DNA of 16,121 nucleotides from CAZHZT01 sp964537285 (GTDB lineage Bacteria > Bacteroidota > Bacteroidia > Chitinophagales > Saprospiraceae), in the NCBI GenBank assembly GCA_964537285.1, contig CAZHZT010000130.1, positions 1 through 16,121 of the forward strand, given 5' to 3'. Position 1 is the first letter of the stretch. Each line of letters opens with the position of its first letter. Of this stretch, positions 7,064 through 14,733 are shown one piece after another. Made by a program: the position numbers and the translations under genes. Below the pieces are notes generated by a model. That model saw only the letters and a program-made list of their open reading frames with translations. It did no database searches and had not been told where the DNA came from.

Positions 7064-8045
7064 AAAAAAAGTATTGAAGTCAAGAATATACATCATCTTA
7101 CCTATTGCTATTGCAGCCATCATGCCCGGGCTGGGCTATTTTTCCCAGGTAGAATCCGTGATTGAAACTACCAACAGAACGTTAGTGAATTGGGTAGTGG
7201 TTTCCGTTATTATTTACTCTTGGTGGTACCTGCTCTGGTACCAGTGGGACCTAAAACTAGCATATCGGATCTGGTGGATTCTTTTTGCCCTTATTATATT
7301 CGGAGGGATTAGTTATACAGGTTTAATTGTGTTTGTTTTTGAAGATCCAAATGACTTTAAATGGCATTTTGTTTTTAGAATGCTTCTTTCCACGATTCTT
7401 ATTATTGGCATTCAATATGCGTTGAAAACACAACAGCACAATGCTCAGTTGCGCCTGGAAAAGGAACAAATTCAAACGGAGAATTACAAAGTTCAGATAA
7501 AAGCGATTCGTGCACAAATAGATCCTCACTTTTTGTTTAACTCCCTGAACACGCTGCGATCTATGGTGCGGCAACAGCACCCCAAGTCAGAGAAGTTTAT
7601 CCTGAGTTTGTCAGATTTTTATCGACAAACTTTGAAGCATAATGAAAATACCACCCTTCCACTCTCAGAAGAACTGGCCGTTCTGGAATCTTATTTATTT
7701 TTGATGAAAAGCCGGAACGAAGAAGCAGTAACCGTTAATATCAATATAGACGATTCCTTAAATCCGTTTCATCTCCCTGCTCTGGCCTTGCAGATCATTG
7801 TAGAAAATTGCTTCAAGCACAACAGCATGACTTCAAAACGACCTTTGCACATTAATATCCATAATGATGAAGATTATTATATTGTGATAAGCAATAACAT
7901 CCAACCCAAAATAGGAGACCAGGAACCGTCTGGCTATGGGTTGAACTTGCTGAGGAAAAGATATGAATTGTTGAAAATTCAAAATGGAGTCATTATAGAA
8001 GAAACCCCTGAACAATTTACCGTTAAATTAAAACTCGTTCTTTGA
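7011..8045 (+). CDS. LytS/YehU-family membrane sensor histidine kinase
   Basis: A 344-residue kinase predicted to sit in the inner membrane with about four transmembrane segments (roughly residues 25-155: IYIILPIAIAAIMPGLGYF, LVNWVVVSVIIYSWWYLLW, IWWILFALIIFGGISYTGLI, MLLSTILIIGIQYAL). A linker helix and the His_kinase (PF06580-type) domain follow. The phosphoacceptor is H173 in IDPHFLFNSLNTL, and the ATP-binding N-box is VENCFKH with N266. A G-rich ATP-lid motif GYGLNLLRKRYELL lies near 310-325. The partner response regulator follows. The start is uncertain: TATCTTTG at 7016-7023 looks like a -7 promoter box lying after the ATG at 7011, and the first 21 residues are coded by the heptamer repeat. 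If that promoter is used, an in-frame TTG at 7074 (323 residues) is the likelier start. The TGA stop is supplied by the first bases of the next hairpin element. Confidence 0.88.
   Translation: MSIFDHQPFTVPRSPLTAKKVLKSRIYIILPIAIAAIMPGLGYFSQVESVIETTNRTLVNWVVVSVIIYSWWYLLWYQWDLKLAYRIWWILFALIIFGGISYTGLIVFVFEDPNDFKWHFVFRMLLSTILIIGIQYALKTQQHNAQLRLEKEQIQTENYKVQIKAIRAQIDPHFLFNSLNTLRSMVRQQHPKSEKFILSLSDFYRQTLKHNENTTLPLSEELAVLESYLFLMKSRNEEAVTVNINIDDSLNPFHLPALALQIIVENCFKHNSMTSKRPLHINIHNDEDYYIVISNNIQPKIGDQEPSGYGLNLLRKRYELLKIQNGVIIEETPEQFTVKLKLVL
7016..7023 (+). promoter_or_regulatory. Candidate -7 promoter box for the kinase-regulator pair
   Basis: TATCTTTG is an exact match to the Bacteroidota -7 consensus TAnnTTTG. 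No good -33 TTG is found at 19 bases spacing. It lies between the two arms of the heptamer inverted repeat. Confidence 0.4.
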
Positions 8046-8134
8046 CAAATTGTGTGGAGTTGAAAAATGATAAAACCTGAATGCCCTAATTATCATTTTG
8101 CAACTCCATTTTATCACAATTTATGTCAAAGAAC
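8037..8134. repeat. Unequal-armed long hairpin element, copy 2
   Basis: Left end GTTCTTTGACAAATTGTG continuing TGGAGT; right end CTCCATTTTATCACAATTTA continuing TGTCAAAGAAC. The core arms AGTTGAAAAATGATAA and TTATCATTTTGCAACT pair with one mismatch around a loop of about 15 bases. The left and right ends are identical to those of copy 3, while the cores differ. The element begins inside the kinase gene and provides its stop codon, and ends 19 bases before the regulator start. Confidence 0.9.
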
Positions 8135-8153
8135 CTTAAAACTGATATAGAAG

Positions 8154-8906
8154 ATGAATATACTGATTGTTGAAGACGAAGCACACACGGCTTCACTTTT
8201 GAAGGAGATTATAGAACAGGATAGTGATTTTATTGTAACCGAAAGCCTGGAATCCGTAGCGGAAACCGTTGAATATCTGAGCAAATACCAGAAAAATATA
8301 GACCTTTTGTTCTTTGATATTCAATTGGCGGATGGGCGTAGCTTCGAAATATTTAAGCATATAGATGTAGTCGTGCCCGTCATATTTTGTACGGCCTACG
8401 ATGAATTTACCCTTCAGGCAATCAAAAACAATGGTATTGATTACGTTCTTAAACCATTCAAAGAAGAGGAAATACACAATGCCCTTCAAAAATACAAAAA
8501 GCTTATCTCTAATCTTCAGACGAAGAACAACACCCCCTTCTACTTCCAGGTGGAGCAGCCAAAGCAATATCAACAAAGCTTTTTGACCCAATATCGTGAA
8601 AAATCACTGGTGAAGAAGGTGGAGGACATTGCTTTGTTTTATGTAGAATTAGAAACCGTTCATTTGTATACCTTTAAAGGAGAAAAATTTCCTTTGTTTA
8701 AAAAACTGGAATACATTGAGTCGGTTTGTGATCCCGACCATTTTTATCGGATAAACCGCCAGATGTTAGTCAACCGGAAAGCAGTAGTGGGGTTTGAGCC
8801 TTATTTTAACAGGAAAATCATTTTAAATCTTAATATCAAACTGGAGGATAAGGCTATTGTGAGCCGGTTGAAGGTGACGCCTTTTAAGGAGTGGTTGGAG
8901 AGGTGA
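8154..8906 (+). CDS. LytTR-family response regulator
   Basis: The product is a 250-residue two-domain regulator partnered with the LytS-type kinase upstream. Residues 1-120 form the receiver: acidic pair E7-D8 (IVEDE), phosphoacceptor D55 (LLFFDIQLADG), switch threonine T80 (FCTAYDEF) and conserved K100 (YVLKPF). After a linker with polar, Q-rich sequence, residues about 150-250 form a LytTR DNA-binding domain (YVELETVHLYTFKGEKFPLF, FYRINRQMLVNRKAV, PYFNRKIILNLN, VSRLKVTPFKEWL). Such regulators bind direct repeats upstream of their targets; I could not pick a convincing site here. The location directly after an ABC efflux set suggests it controls that set, or the neighbouring cassette, or both, which is inference from position. 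No lesions are seen. Confidence 0.92.
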   Translation: MNILIVEDEAHTASLLKEIIEQDSDFIVTESLESVAETVEYLSKYQKNIDLLFFDIQLADGRSFEIFKHIDVVVPVIFCTAYDEFTLQAIKNNGIDYVLKPFKEEEIHNALQKYKKLISNLQTKNNTPFYFQVEQPKQYQQSFLTQYREKSLVKKVEDIALFYVELETVHLYTFKGEKFPLFKKLEYIESVCDPDHFYRINRQMLVNRKAVVGFEPYFNRKIILNLNIKLEDKAIVSRLKVTPFKEWLER

Positions 8907-8922
8907 AGGAAACTCCAAGGAC

Positions 8923-8967
8923 ATTTATTTCTATTGTAACTCCTCTCACACATCTTTAGAAATAAAT
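8923..8967. repeat. Perfect 11-bp inverted repeat before the second efflux cassette
   Basis: ATTTATTTCTA (8923-8933) and TAGAAATAAAT (8957-8967) are exact complements separated by 23 bases. The right arm ends 5 bases before the -7 box at 8973. It could be an operator, or a weak terminator of the regulator gene. Confidence 0.5.
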
Positions 8968-8972
8968 CTTAC

Positions 8973-8980
8973 TATCTTTG
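8973..8980 (+). promoter_or_regulatory. -7 promoter box of the decayed RND cassette
   Basis: TATCTTTG matches TAnnTTTG exactly and lies 20 bases before the ATG at 9001. The -33 box is not clear. The promoter motif has survived although all three downstream genes are broken. Confidence 0.5.
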
Positions 8981-9000
8981 TGGCAAATTAAGCCAGAAAA

Positions 9001-10334
9001 ATGGAAGGACCAACACATTATCTACTTTTATTACTTTTTATCTTTAATAGTTTTTGCTTAAGTGGCAATCCACTTCTCTAACGGATAAACAAGAAACCTG
9101 GACTCTTGAGGCTCTGATCGAAAAAGCTTTACAACAAAACGTTCAGATCAATACAATGCGGTTTGACCAATCCTTGGCCGAAAAAGATGTGGAAAAAGTT
9201 AATACTTCTTATCTGCCTTACGTAAGTGCTACACTTACGGGTACTTATACTAATCTGCCACTCAATGCCTTCGGCACCAAATTGAACCAAGGAGCCATCG
9301 GCGCAGCTGATTTTGCACCGCCATCCCTAAATAGCCCGGATGGCATTGATAACCTTCAGACAAGGGTCGAAGTGCGTCAACCTATCTTGAATTTTGATGT
9401 CAAACATATGTGGGAAGCGGCCGAATCGAAAGTGGAAGCTACTCAATTTCAGGTAAAACGCGCTGAAGAAAATATCGAATACGAAATCTCTAAAGCTTAT
9501 CAGCAACTACAGTTTTTATATAAATACCAACAAACTCTAAGGCAAACTCAGGCTACCACCGAAGCAAATCTAAAATTAACGAAAGACAATGTGGATGCAG
9601 GCTATCTTAAACAGGTGGATGTCTTTAGCATCGAAATCCGGGTAGCTGAAGTAGAGGATCAAATCCTCAATACTCAGCATAACATTCGAAACTTATCAGA
9701 CTTTATTTACTTTCTAATAGGTGAAGAAGCGGGGGATAAAATCATCTCTCCTTCGGATAGCCTTTCCCAATTGATCCAATCGGGCCTTCAAGACCTTGAT
9801 ATTGAAAGCCGTTCTGATTTCAATGCCTATCAATCGGGGATCAAGGCGAGGGAATCCCAACTGAAAGCTACTCAAAATGTAAAACTCCCCCGCTTAAATG
9901 CCTTCGGTTCCTACGAATTCAACAATCGGATCGATTTTGAGGATAGTGCTGATGGCTATCTTCTTGGCGTACAGCTTTCATGGAACGCTTTTGAAGGCAA
10001 CCGAAATCTAATTACCGAGGAAAAACAACAACTGGAAATACAAAAGGCTAAACTGGAATACCAGTTGTATGTCGATCAAAATCAACTGAAATTGCAGGCC
10101 GCTAAGCGCATGCTTACCCATGCTCAAAGTAAAATTGCCCTTTCAGACCGGTCGATTCGCCAGGGGAAAGAAAAACTGCGCATCCTTACCAATCGCTACG
10201 AGGAAGGACTGGAGAAGTCAACTGACCTGCTGAATGCTGAAACCGATCTTGCTCAAAAACAACTGGCCAGACTTCAAGCTATCCTTGATTTTAACCTGGC
10301 CGCTACGGATATCCAATTTTTAACTGAAAAATAG
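9001..10334 (+). pseudogene. TolC-family channel gene frameshifted just after its signal peptide
   Basis: From ATG 9001 the sequence encodes a signal peptide (MEGPTHYLLLLLFIFNSFCL then SG) and then runs into TAA at 9079. The mature TolC-like protein is read in another frame to 10334 (STSLTDKQETWTLEALIEKA and onward). Adding one G at 9064-9065 (AGTGGC to AGTGGGC) joins them as SGQSTSLTDKQETW and gives a protein of about 444 residues, normal for the family. The body looks intact: N-terminal repeat with LPYVSATLTGTYTNL, second repeat with KLPRLNAFGSYEFNN, and long helices near the end (QAAKRMLTHAQSKIALSDRS). Without a signal peptide the body could not reach the outer membrane, so the gene is probably non-functional. 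It starts a decayed RND cassette whose next two genes are also broken. A one-base sequencing error is the alternative for this lesion on its own. Confidence 0.8.
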
Positions 10335-10500
10335 ACTTTATCCTAGATTAAGTTTTACGAGCAGAAATGGAAGGGGTTGGGTTCCGGTCAAGGTGTAGCC
10401 GCAACCTAATAGCCTTAGCCAATAGGGCGGTGACAAGACATGGAGCGGAACCAAAAGATACATATTTTGCCATTAAATTCTAATAAAATCTTCTTCAAAA
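10335..10500. other. Spacer between decayed channel and adaptor genes, possible RNA structure
   Basis: 166 bases, unusually long for a spacer inside an efflux operon. GGTTCCG (10380-10386) pairs exactly with CGGAACC (10446-10452), enclosing a G+C-richer segment than the surrounding A/T-rich DNA (GTAGCCGCAACCTAATAGCC, GGGCGGTGACAAG). I do not recognise a riboswitch or intron family in it, and no reading frame is convincing. Confidence 0.4.
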
Positions 10501-11605
10501 ATGAGGTATTTTTTAAATAATAAATCTTTCATTGTTCTCTATCTTATTTATTGCTTGTGGCCATTCTGAAGAGGCCCATCTGGCGGAAGATACACGCCCA
10601 ACTGTATAGGTAGTTTTGACGAAGCCTAAGTTAATCTCATCAGCTTCGAGCATTCAAACCAGTGGAACGATCCAGGCTTCTACCCAGGTTCAATTAAGCC
10701 CCCGAATGATGGGGTACCTTTTGAATCTCAAAGTAAAGGTCGGTGATCGCGTGCGCAAAGGACAGCTGCTCGCAAGCATCAGCAACGAAGAGCTTAAGGC
10801 TAAAGAAGCGCAGGTCAAAACAGGCATTGAACAAGCGGAAATCATGCTTAAAAATGCAGAAAAAGACTACCAACGCATAAAAACGCTTTTTGAGAAAAAT
10901 AGCGCCACTCAAAAAGAACTGGATGATATCACCACGCATTATGAAGCTGCCAGGCAACAAGTGAAACAAGCAGAGCAGGCGCTGAAAGAAGTGGAAGCCA
11001 ACCTGGCTTATACATCCTTAAAAGCTCCTATTTCTGGCTTGATAACGGATAAATACTTGTACTCCGGAGATTTAGCCACCCCTGGCCGTCCGATTTTGAG
11101 CATTGAATCGCCCAATAACTTCCAGGCAGTCATCAATATTCCTGAATATCAGATTTTAAATGTAAAAAAGGGGGATCCGGTGAGGGTTGTTATTAAAGCA
11201 AATGATGTAGAAATGAAGGGGCAGATCGACGAGATTAATCCTTCGGCCAAAGCTACAGGCGGACAATACATCGCCAAGGTGAATTTATCGGGAAAAACGT
11301 TTCAAGAATTTCCGCTCTACTCCGGTATGTTTGTAAATGCTTACATCGATGCAGGAGAAAAAGCTTTACAAGAAAAAAAGCCGGATTTAATTACAGTCGC
11401 CCAAAAAGCTATTTATGAAAAAGGCCAACTTAAGGGCCTTTATGTGGCAACAGAAGAGAAAAAAGCAATCCTTAGATGGATCCGTACAGGCAAAACAATA
11501 GGGGATCAGGTGGAGGTTTTATCCGGGTTGAAGCCGGAGGAATCTTATGTGCTGGAGGCAAAGAGTAAGCTTGTTAATGGAGCTAAGTTGATTGTTTCTA
11601 AATAA
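10501..11605 (+). pseudogene. RND adaptor (membrane fusion) lipoprotein gene with frameshift and in-frame stop
   Basis: The body (about 10616-11605) is a clear RND-type periplasmic adaptor. It shows TSGTIQASTQVQLSPRMMGY, LKVKVGDRVRKGQLLASISN (first lipoyl half), a short helical hairpin, LAYTSLKAPISGLITDKYLY (second half), then beta-barrel and membrane-proximal domains. Its 5' end is broken twice. The lipoprotein signal LSLFSILFIACG (lipobox FIAC) is in frame with the body but out of frame with the likely ATG at 10501. Removing one A at 10515-10517 joins them as MRYFLIINLSLF and makes a whole number of codons (368). A TAG at 10607-10609 then interrupts RPTV-stop-VVLTKPK, where the family usually has lysine, one base change away. 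Two independent lesions make real decay likely. An internal TTG at 10616 could start only an unsecreted fragment. Confidence 0.85.
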
Positions 11606-11609
11606 AATC

Positions 11610-11709
11610 GTTCTTTGACAAATTGTGTGGAGTGTAAACATGAATCATCCCGAAAATTCGGGATGATTCATGTTTACGCTCCATTTTATCACAATTTATG
11701 TCAAAGAAC
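11610..11709. repeat. Unequal-armed long hairpin element, copy 3
   Basis: The ends are identical to copy 2 (left GTTCTTTGACAAATTGTG, right TTTTATCACAATTTATGTC then AAAGAAC) but the core is different. GTGTAAACATGAATCATC then CCGAA pairs with its complement through one wobble, so the TCATCCCGA palindrome forms the tip. The whole 100 bases fold into one hairpin with bulges only where the unequal arms differ. It lies 4 bases after the adaptor stop and 51 bases before the RND start. Confidence 0.9.
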
Positions 11710-11760
11710 CAATAAAATATAATAGCCCCTTTAAGGGGCAACGTAACTTAACCAACAATT

Positions 11761-14252
11761 ATGAACCAAGGAATAGCAGGGAATATAGCTAAACTCTTTA
11801 TTAACAGTAAGCTTTCCATCCTCCTGATGATCAGTTTTCTAATCATCGGGATATACAGTTCTTCTATCATCCCGCGTGAAGAAGAACCACAAATTGATGT
11901 GCCAATAGCCGGTTTATTCTTCGGATTATCCGGCGGTTACTTTATCTGTAGCTAAGCGTAAAGGGGCAGATGCTATGAAATTAGCAGATAAGGTGATTGA
12001 AAAAGTAGAAAAACTGAAAGCGAGCCTTATTCCTGAAAATGTACATGTAGAGGCAACCCGGAATTATGGTGTCACAGCCTCTCAAAAGGTATCAGAGCTA
12101 TTACTTCACCTTTTGGGCTCCATCGTAGCCGTTACTATTGTCGTGATGCTCGCGATGGGCTGGCGGGGGGCGGTTTAGTGGTATTTTTATCTGTACCGAC
12201 GACCTTTGCCCTGACATTGTTTTCTTATTACTTCATGGATTATACCCTGAACAGGATTACCCTTTTGCCCTTGTGTTTGTTACGGGTATCGTCGTGGATG
12301 ATTCCATCATTACTGCAGAGAATATGCACCGGCATTTTAAAATGGGTAAACTGCCACTGAGGCAAGCAGCGCTCTATTCGATTAATGAGGTGGGGAACCC
12401 TACTATATTAGCTACCTTTACTGTAATTGCTTCGGTACTTCCAATGGCATTCGTGTCCGGTTTAATGGGGCCATACATGAGCCCGATGCCCATAGGAGCA
12501 TCCTTAGCGATGTTCTTTTCGCTTCTTGTGGCCTTAACCATTACCCCTTTTCTGGGTTTCCACATTTTAAAAGTAAAAGATGCTCATAAAGAAGGATCTG
12601 AAGGCCATGAAAATGCCGAAGGTTCCAGGATTTATAAAATCTATTCCGCTTTAGTATCTCCATTATTGAATTCCCGATGGAAGCGCTGGCTATTTCTTGG
12701 TGTTAATACCTTGATCTTACTGGGCGTCATGTCTATGTTCTTTACGCAAAGTGTGGCTGTAAAAATGCTTCCTTTTGACAACAAAAATGAAATTCAGGTA
12801 GTCATTGATATGCCTGAGGGAACTACTCTGGAACGTACTGCAGCAGTGGCCAAAGAAATTGCCTTATTTGCATCCCAACAGGAGGAGGTTGTCCATTACC
12901 AAATTTATGCAGGTACAGCAGCGCCCATCACTTTCAATGGTTTAGTACGTCATTACGATCTTCGGGGAGGTTCAAATATGGCTGATGTTCAACTCAATTT
13001 AACGGATAAGCATTATCGCGAAATTCAGAGCCACGGCATCGCCAAAAAATACCGGGATGGTATTCAATCCATTGGCAAAAAATATGGTGCAAACATAAAG
13101 ATTGTTGAAGTACCTCCGGGACCGCCTGTGCTTTCAACTTTGGTTGCTGAAATATATGGCCCGGATTATGAACAACAGATCGCTTTAGCCAAAGATGTAA
13201 AAGATCTAATGAATGCAACCACTGATGTTGTAGATGTAGATTGGATGGTTGAGGATGATCAAACGGAATATCAATTTATTATTGATAAGGAAAAAGCGAT
13301 GCTCTTTGGCATTCCGCCTCAAAAAATTGTTGCCACTCTGAATCTGGCACTTTCCGATAATGCCCTTACCTACTTATATGCCGAAAATGATTACGAACCG
13401 GTAGGTATTACATTGATACTAGAGGAAGCGGAACGATCGGGTTTAGAAGAACTGAAACAATTGAAAATGCCGTCTAATCGGGGGGAAGCCATCCCCCTTG
13501 CAGATCTCGTCGAAGTATCAGAAACATTAAAAGATAAAAGCATTTATCGCAAAAATCAAAGACGAGTGGTTTATGTGACCGGCGACATGGCAGGCAGCCT
13601 TGAAAGCCCGGTCTATGCCATCCTGGATATGGGGCAACGATTGAAAGACATAAAATTGCCTCCGGGTTATGAATTGAATGAATCATACATGGAAGCCCCT
13701 TTCATCGAAGATGATTTCACCGTGAAATGGGACGGTGAGTGGCAGATCACTCTTGAAGTCTTTAGAGATCTAGGGACTGCTTTCGGTGTGGTCCTGATTA
13801 TTATTTATATCCTCATTGTCGGGTGGTTCCAAAATTTCAGAGCACCTATAGTCATGATGGTAGCCATTCCGCTATCTATGATCGGGATTATTCTCGGCCA
13901 TTATATTTTCAATGCCTATTTTACCGCTACCTCCATGATCGGTATTATTGCCCTTGCAGGAATTATGGTACGGAACTCCGTACTTCTTATTGACTTCATC
14001 AATCTTCGGCTTGATGAGGGAGTAGCTTTCAAACAAGCCGTTCTGGAAGCTGGGGCGGTACGAACCACCCCTATCTTACTTACGGCAGGCACGGTGGTAA
14101 TTGGAGCTTTTGTAATATTGTTTGATCCCATTTTCCAGGGGCTGGCGATCTCATTAATGTTTGGAACCATTGCCTCTACAGTGCTTACCCTGCTGGTGGT
14201 TCCTTTAGTTTATTATTTGACGGAAAGAAAAGAATATAAAGACAGGGTTTAG
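11761..14252 (+). pseudogene. RND efflux pump gene with large internal deletion and two homopolymer frameshifts
   Basis: The pieces together encode an AcrB-like proton-driven efflux pump. The start (LFINSKLSILLMISFLIIGI, then IIPREEEPQIDVPIA) is transmembrane segment 1. At about 11911 the sequence jumps, in a different frame, to VYSSDYPAVTLSVAKRKGAD, which normally lies near residue 300, so about 250 codons of the porter domain are missing. A six-G run (12165-12170) breaks the frame between GW-RG and GLVVFLSVPTTFAL. A four-T run (12263-12266, one base short) breaks it again between NRITL and FALVFVTGIVVDDS. From 12273 the rest is open to 14252, including the conserved proton-relay aspartates in GIVVDDSII, the second porter domain and segments 7-12. 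The pump cannot be functional. Total span is 2492 bases where over 3 kb is normal. The open fragments at 11975, 12178 and 12273 are not separate genes. Confidence 0.92.
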
Positions 14253-14255
14253 TAA

Positions 14256-14325
14256 GTTTGGAGGGTTTGGAGCTTTGAAAATTTCAACGCTCCAAACCCT
14301 CTAACTCCTCTAAACTTTCTAAACT
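14256..14325. terminator. Large hairpin after the RND pseudogene
   Basis: GAGGGTTTGGAGC (14261-14273) pairs exactly with GCTCCAAACCCTC (14289-14301). The loop TTTGAAAATTTCAAC can pair further, and AAGTTTGG-type outer bases extend the stem imperfectly to about 14325. It fills the space between the pump and the next gene. Without a T run it may act as an RNA stabiliser or an attenuator rather than a classic terminator. Confidence 0.55.
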
Positions 14326-14333
14326 AAAAAAGC

Positions 14334-14639
14334 ATGAAACTTTTAGTTGTTACCGGATTTGAAGACTATACCAACGAGATTCTTCAAATACTGAAAAAAG
14401 CGGAAATACACATTTTTAGCAAATCCCAAATGAGTGGATTTAAAAATAATTTCAGAGAGGATAATTCGGGCAATTGGTTCGCTGCCGGGCACAATGAATA
14501 CAATGCTGTTATGATCTTTGCTTTCACGGAAGCAGAGAAAGCAGAACGCGTGCTTGAACTGGTTCAATCCTCCAATGACCAAAATACCTCACAATCCAAG
14601 ATCCGGGCATTTTTGACGAATGTAGAAAAAGCGGTTTAA
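14334..14639 (+). CDS. Small protein associated with RND pumps, possibly PII/ferredoxin-like fold
   Basis: A soluble 101-residue protein without signal peptide or membrane segment. The pattern of alternating strands and helices (MKLLVVTGFEDYTNEILQIL, IHIFSKSQMSGFK, WFAAGHNEYNAVMIFAFTEA, EKAERVLELVQ, SKIRAFLTNVEKAV) suggests a compact alpha/beta ferredoxin-like fold resembling PII-like or DUF3240-type proteins found next to RND pumps. This assignment is by pattern and context only. I do not recognise a ligand-binding loop with confidence. The gene starts 81 bases after the end of the broken pump gene and is intact, so it has either outlived its operon or has another role. ATG 14334 is preceded by an A-rich leader (CTAAAAAAGC). 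Confidence 0.7.
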   Translation: MKLLVVTGFEDYTNEILQILKKAEIHIFSKSQMSGFKNNFREDNSGNWFAAGHNEYNAVMIFAFTEAEKAERVLELVQSSNDQNTSQSKIRAFLTNVEKAV

Positions 14640-14733
14640 GGAGGAACGGGAAACGGATAAAGGAAATTTTATCGTTTGCCATTTACCGTTAAACGGTGGA
14701 TTTTTTTATCTTTGAGCAAAGATTAAAATCCTC
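14640..14733. promoter_or_regulatory. Heptamer-type repeat spacer and promoter of the exosortase pair
   Basis: The left side has loosely heptameric units (GGAACGG, GAAACGG, ATAAAGG). The right side has ATTTACCGTTAAACGG, which partly complements them, recalling the spacer before the kinase gene. TATCTTTG at 14707-14714 matches the -7 consensus exactly, 19 bases before the ATG at 14734; a -33 box at normal spacing is not clear. Confidence 0.5.

Noticed and set aside
10370..10460. Cobalamin or SAM riboswitch suggested by GCCGCAACC in the spacer
   Set aside because: The remaining conserved boxes of these families are missing, and an efflux adaptor gene would be an odd target.
11975..12360. Two short plus-strand reading frames (11975-12178 and 12178-12360) as separate small membrane proteins
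   Set aside because: Both are consecutive pieces of one RND pump in different frames; the second runs out of family sequence at the next frameshift.
9001..14252. Sequencing error as the explanation of all lesions in the RND cassette
   Set aside because: Several lesions are at homopolymers and could be errors singly, but the TAG substitution and the large deletion are not of that kind, and the neighbouring 6.7 kb efflux block has no such breaks.
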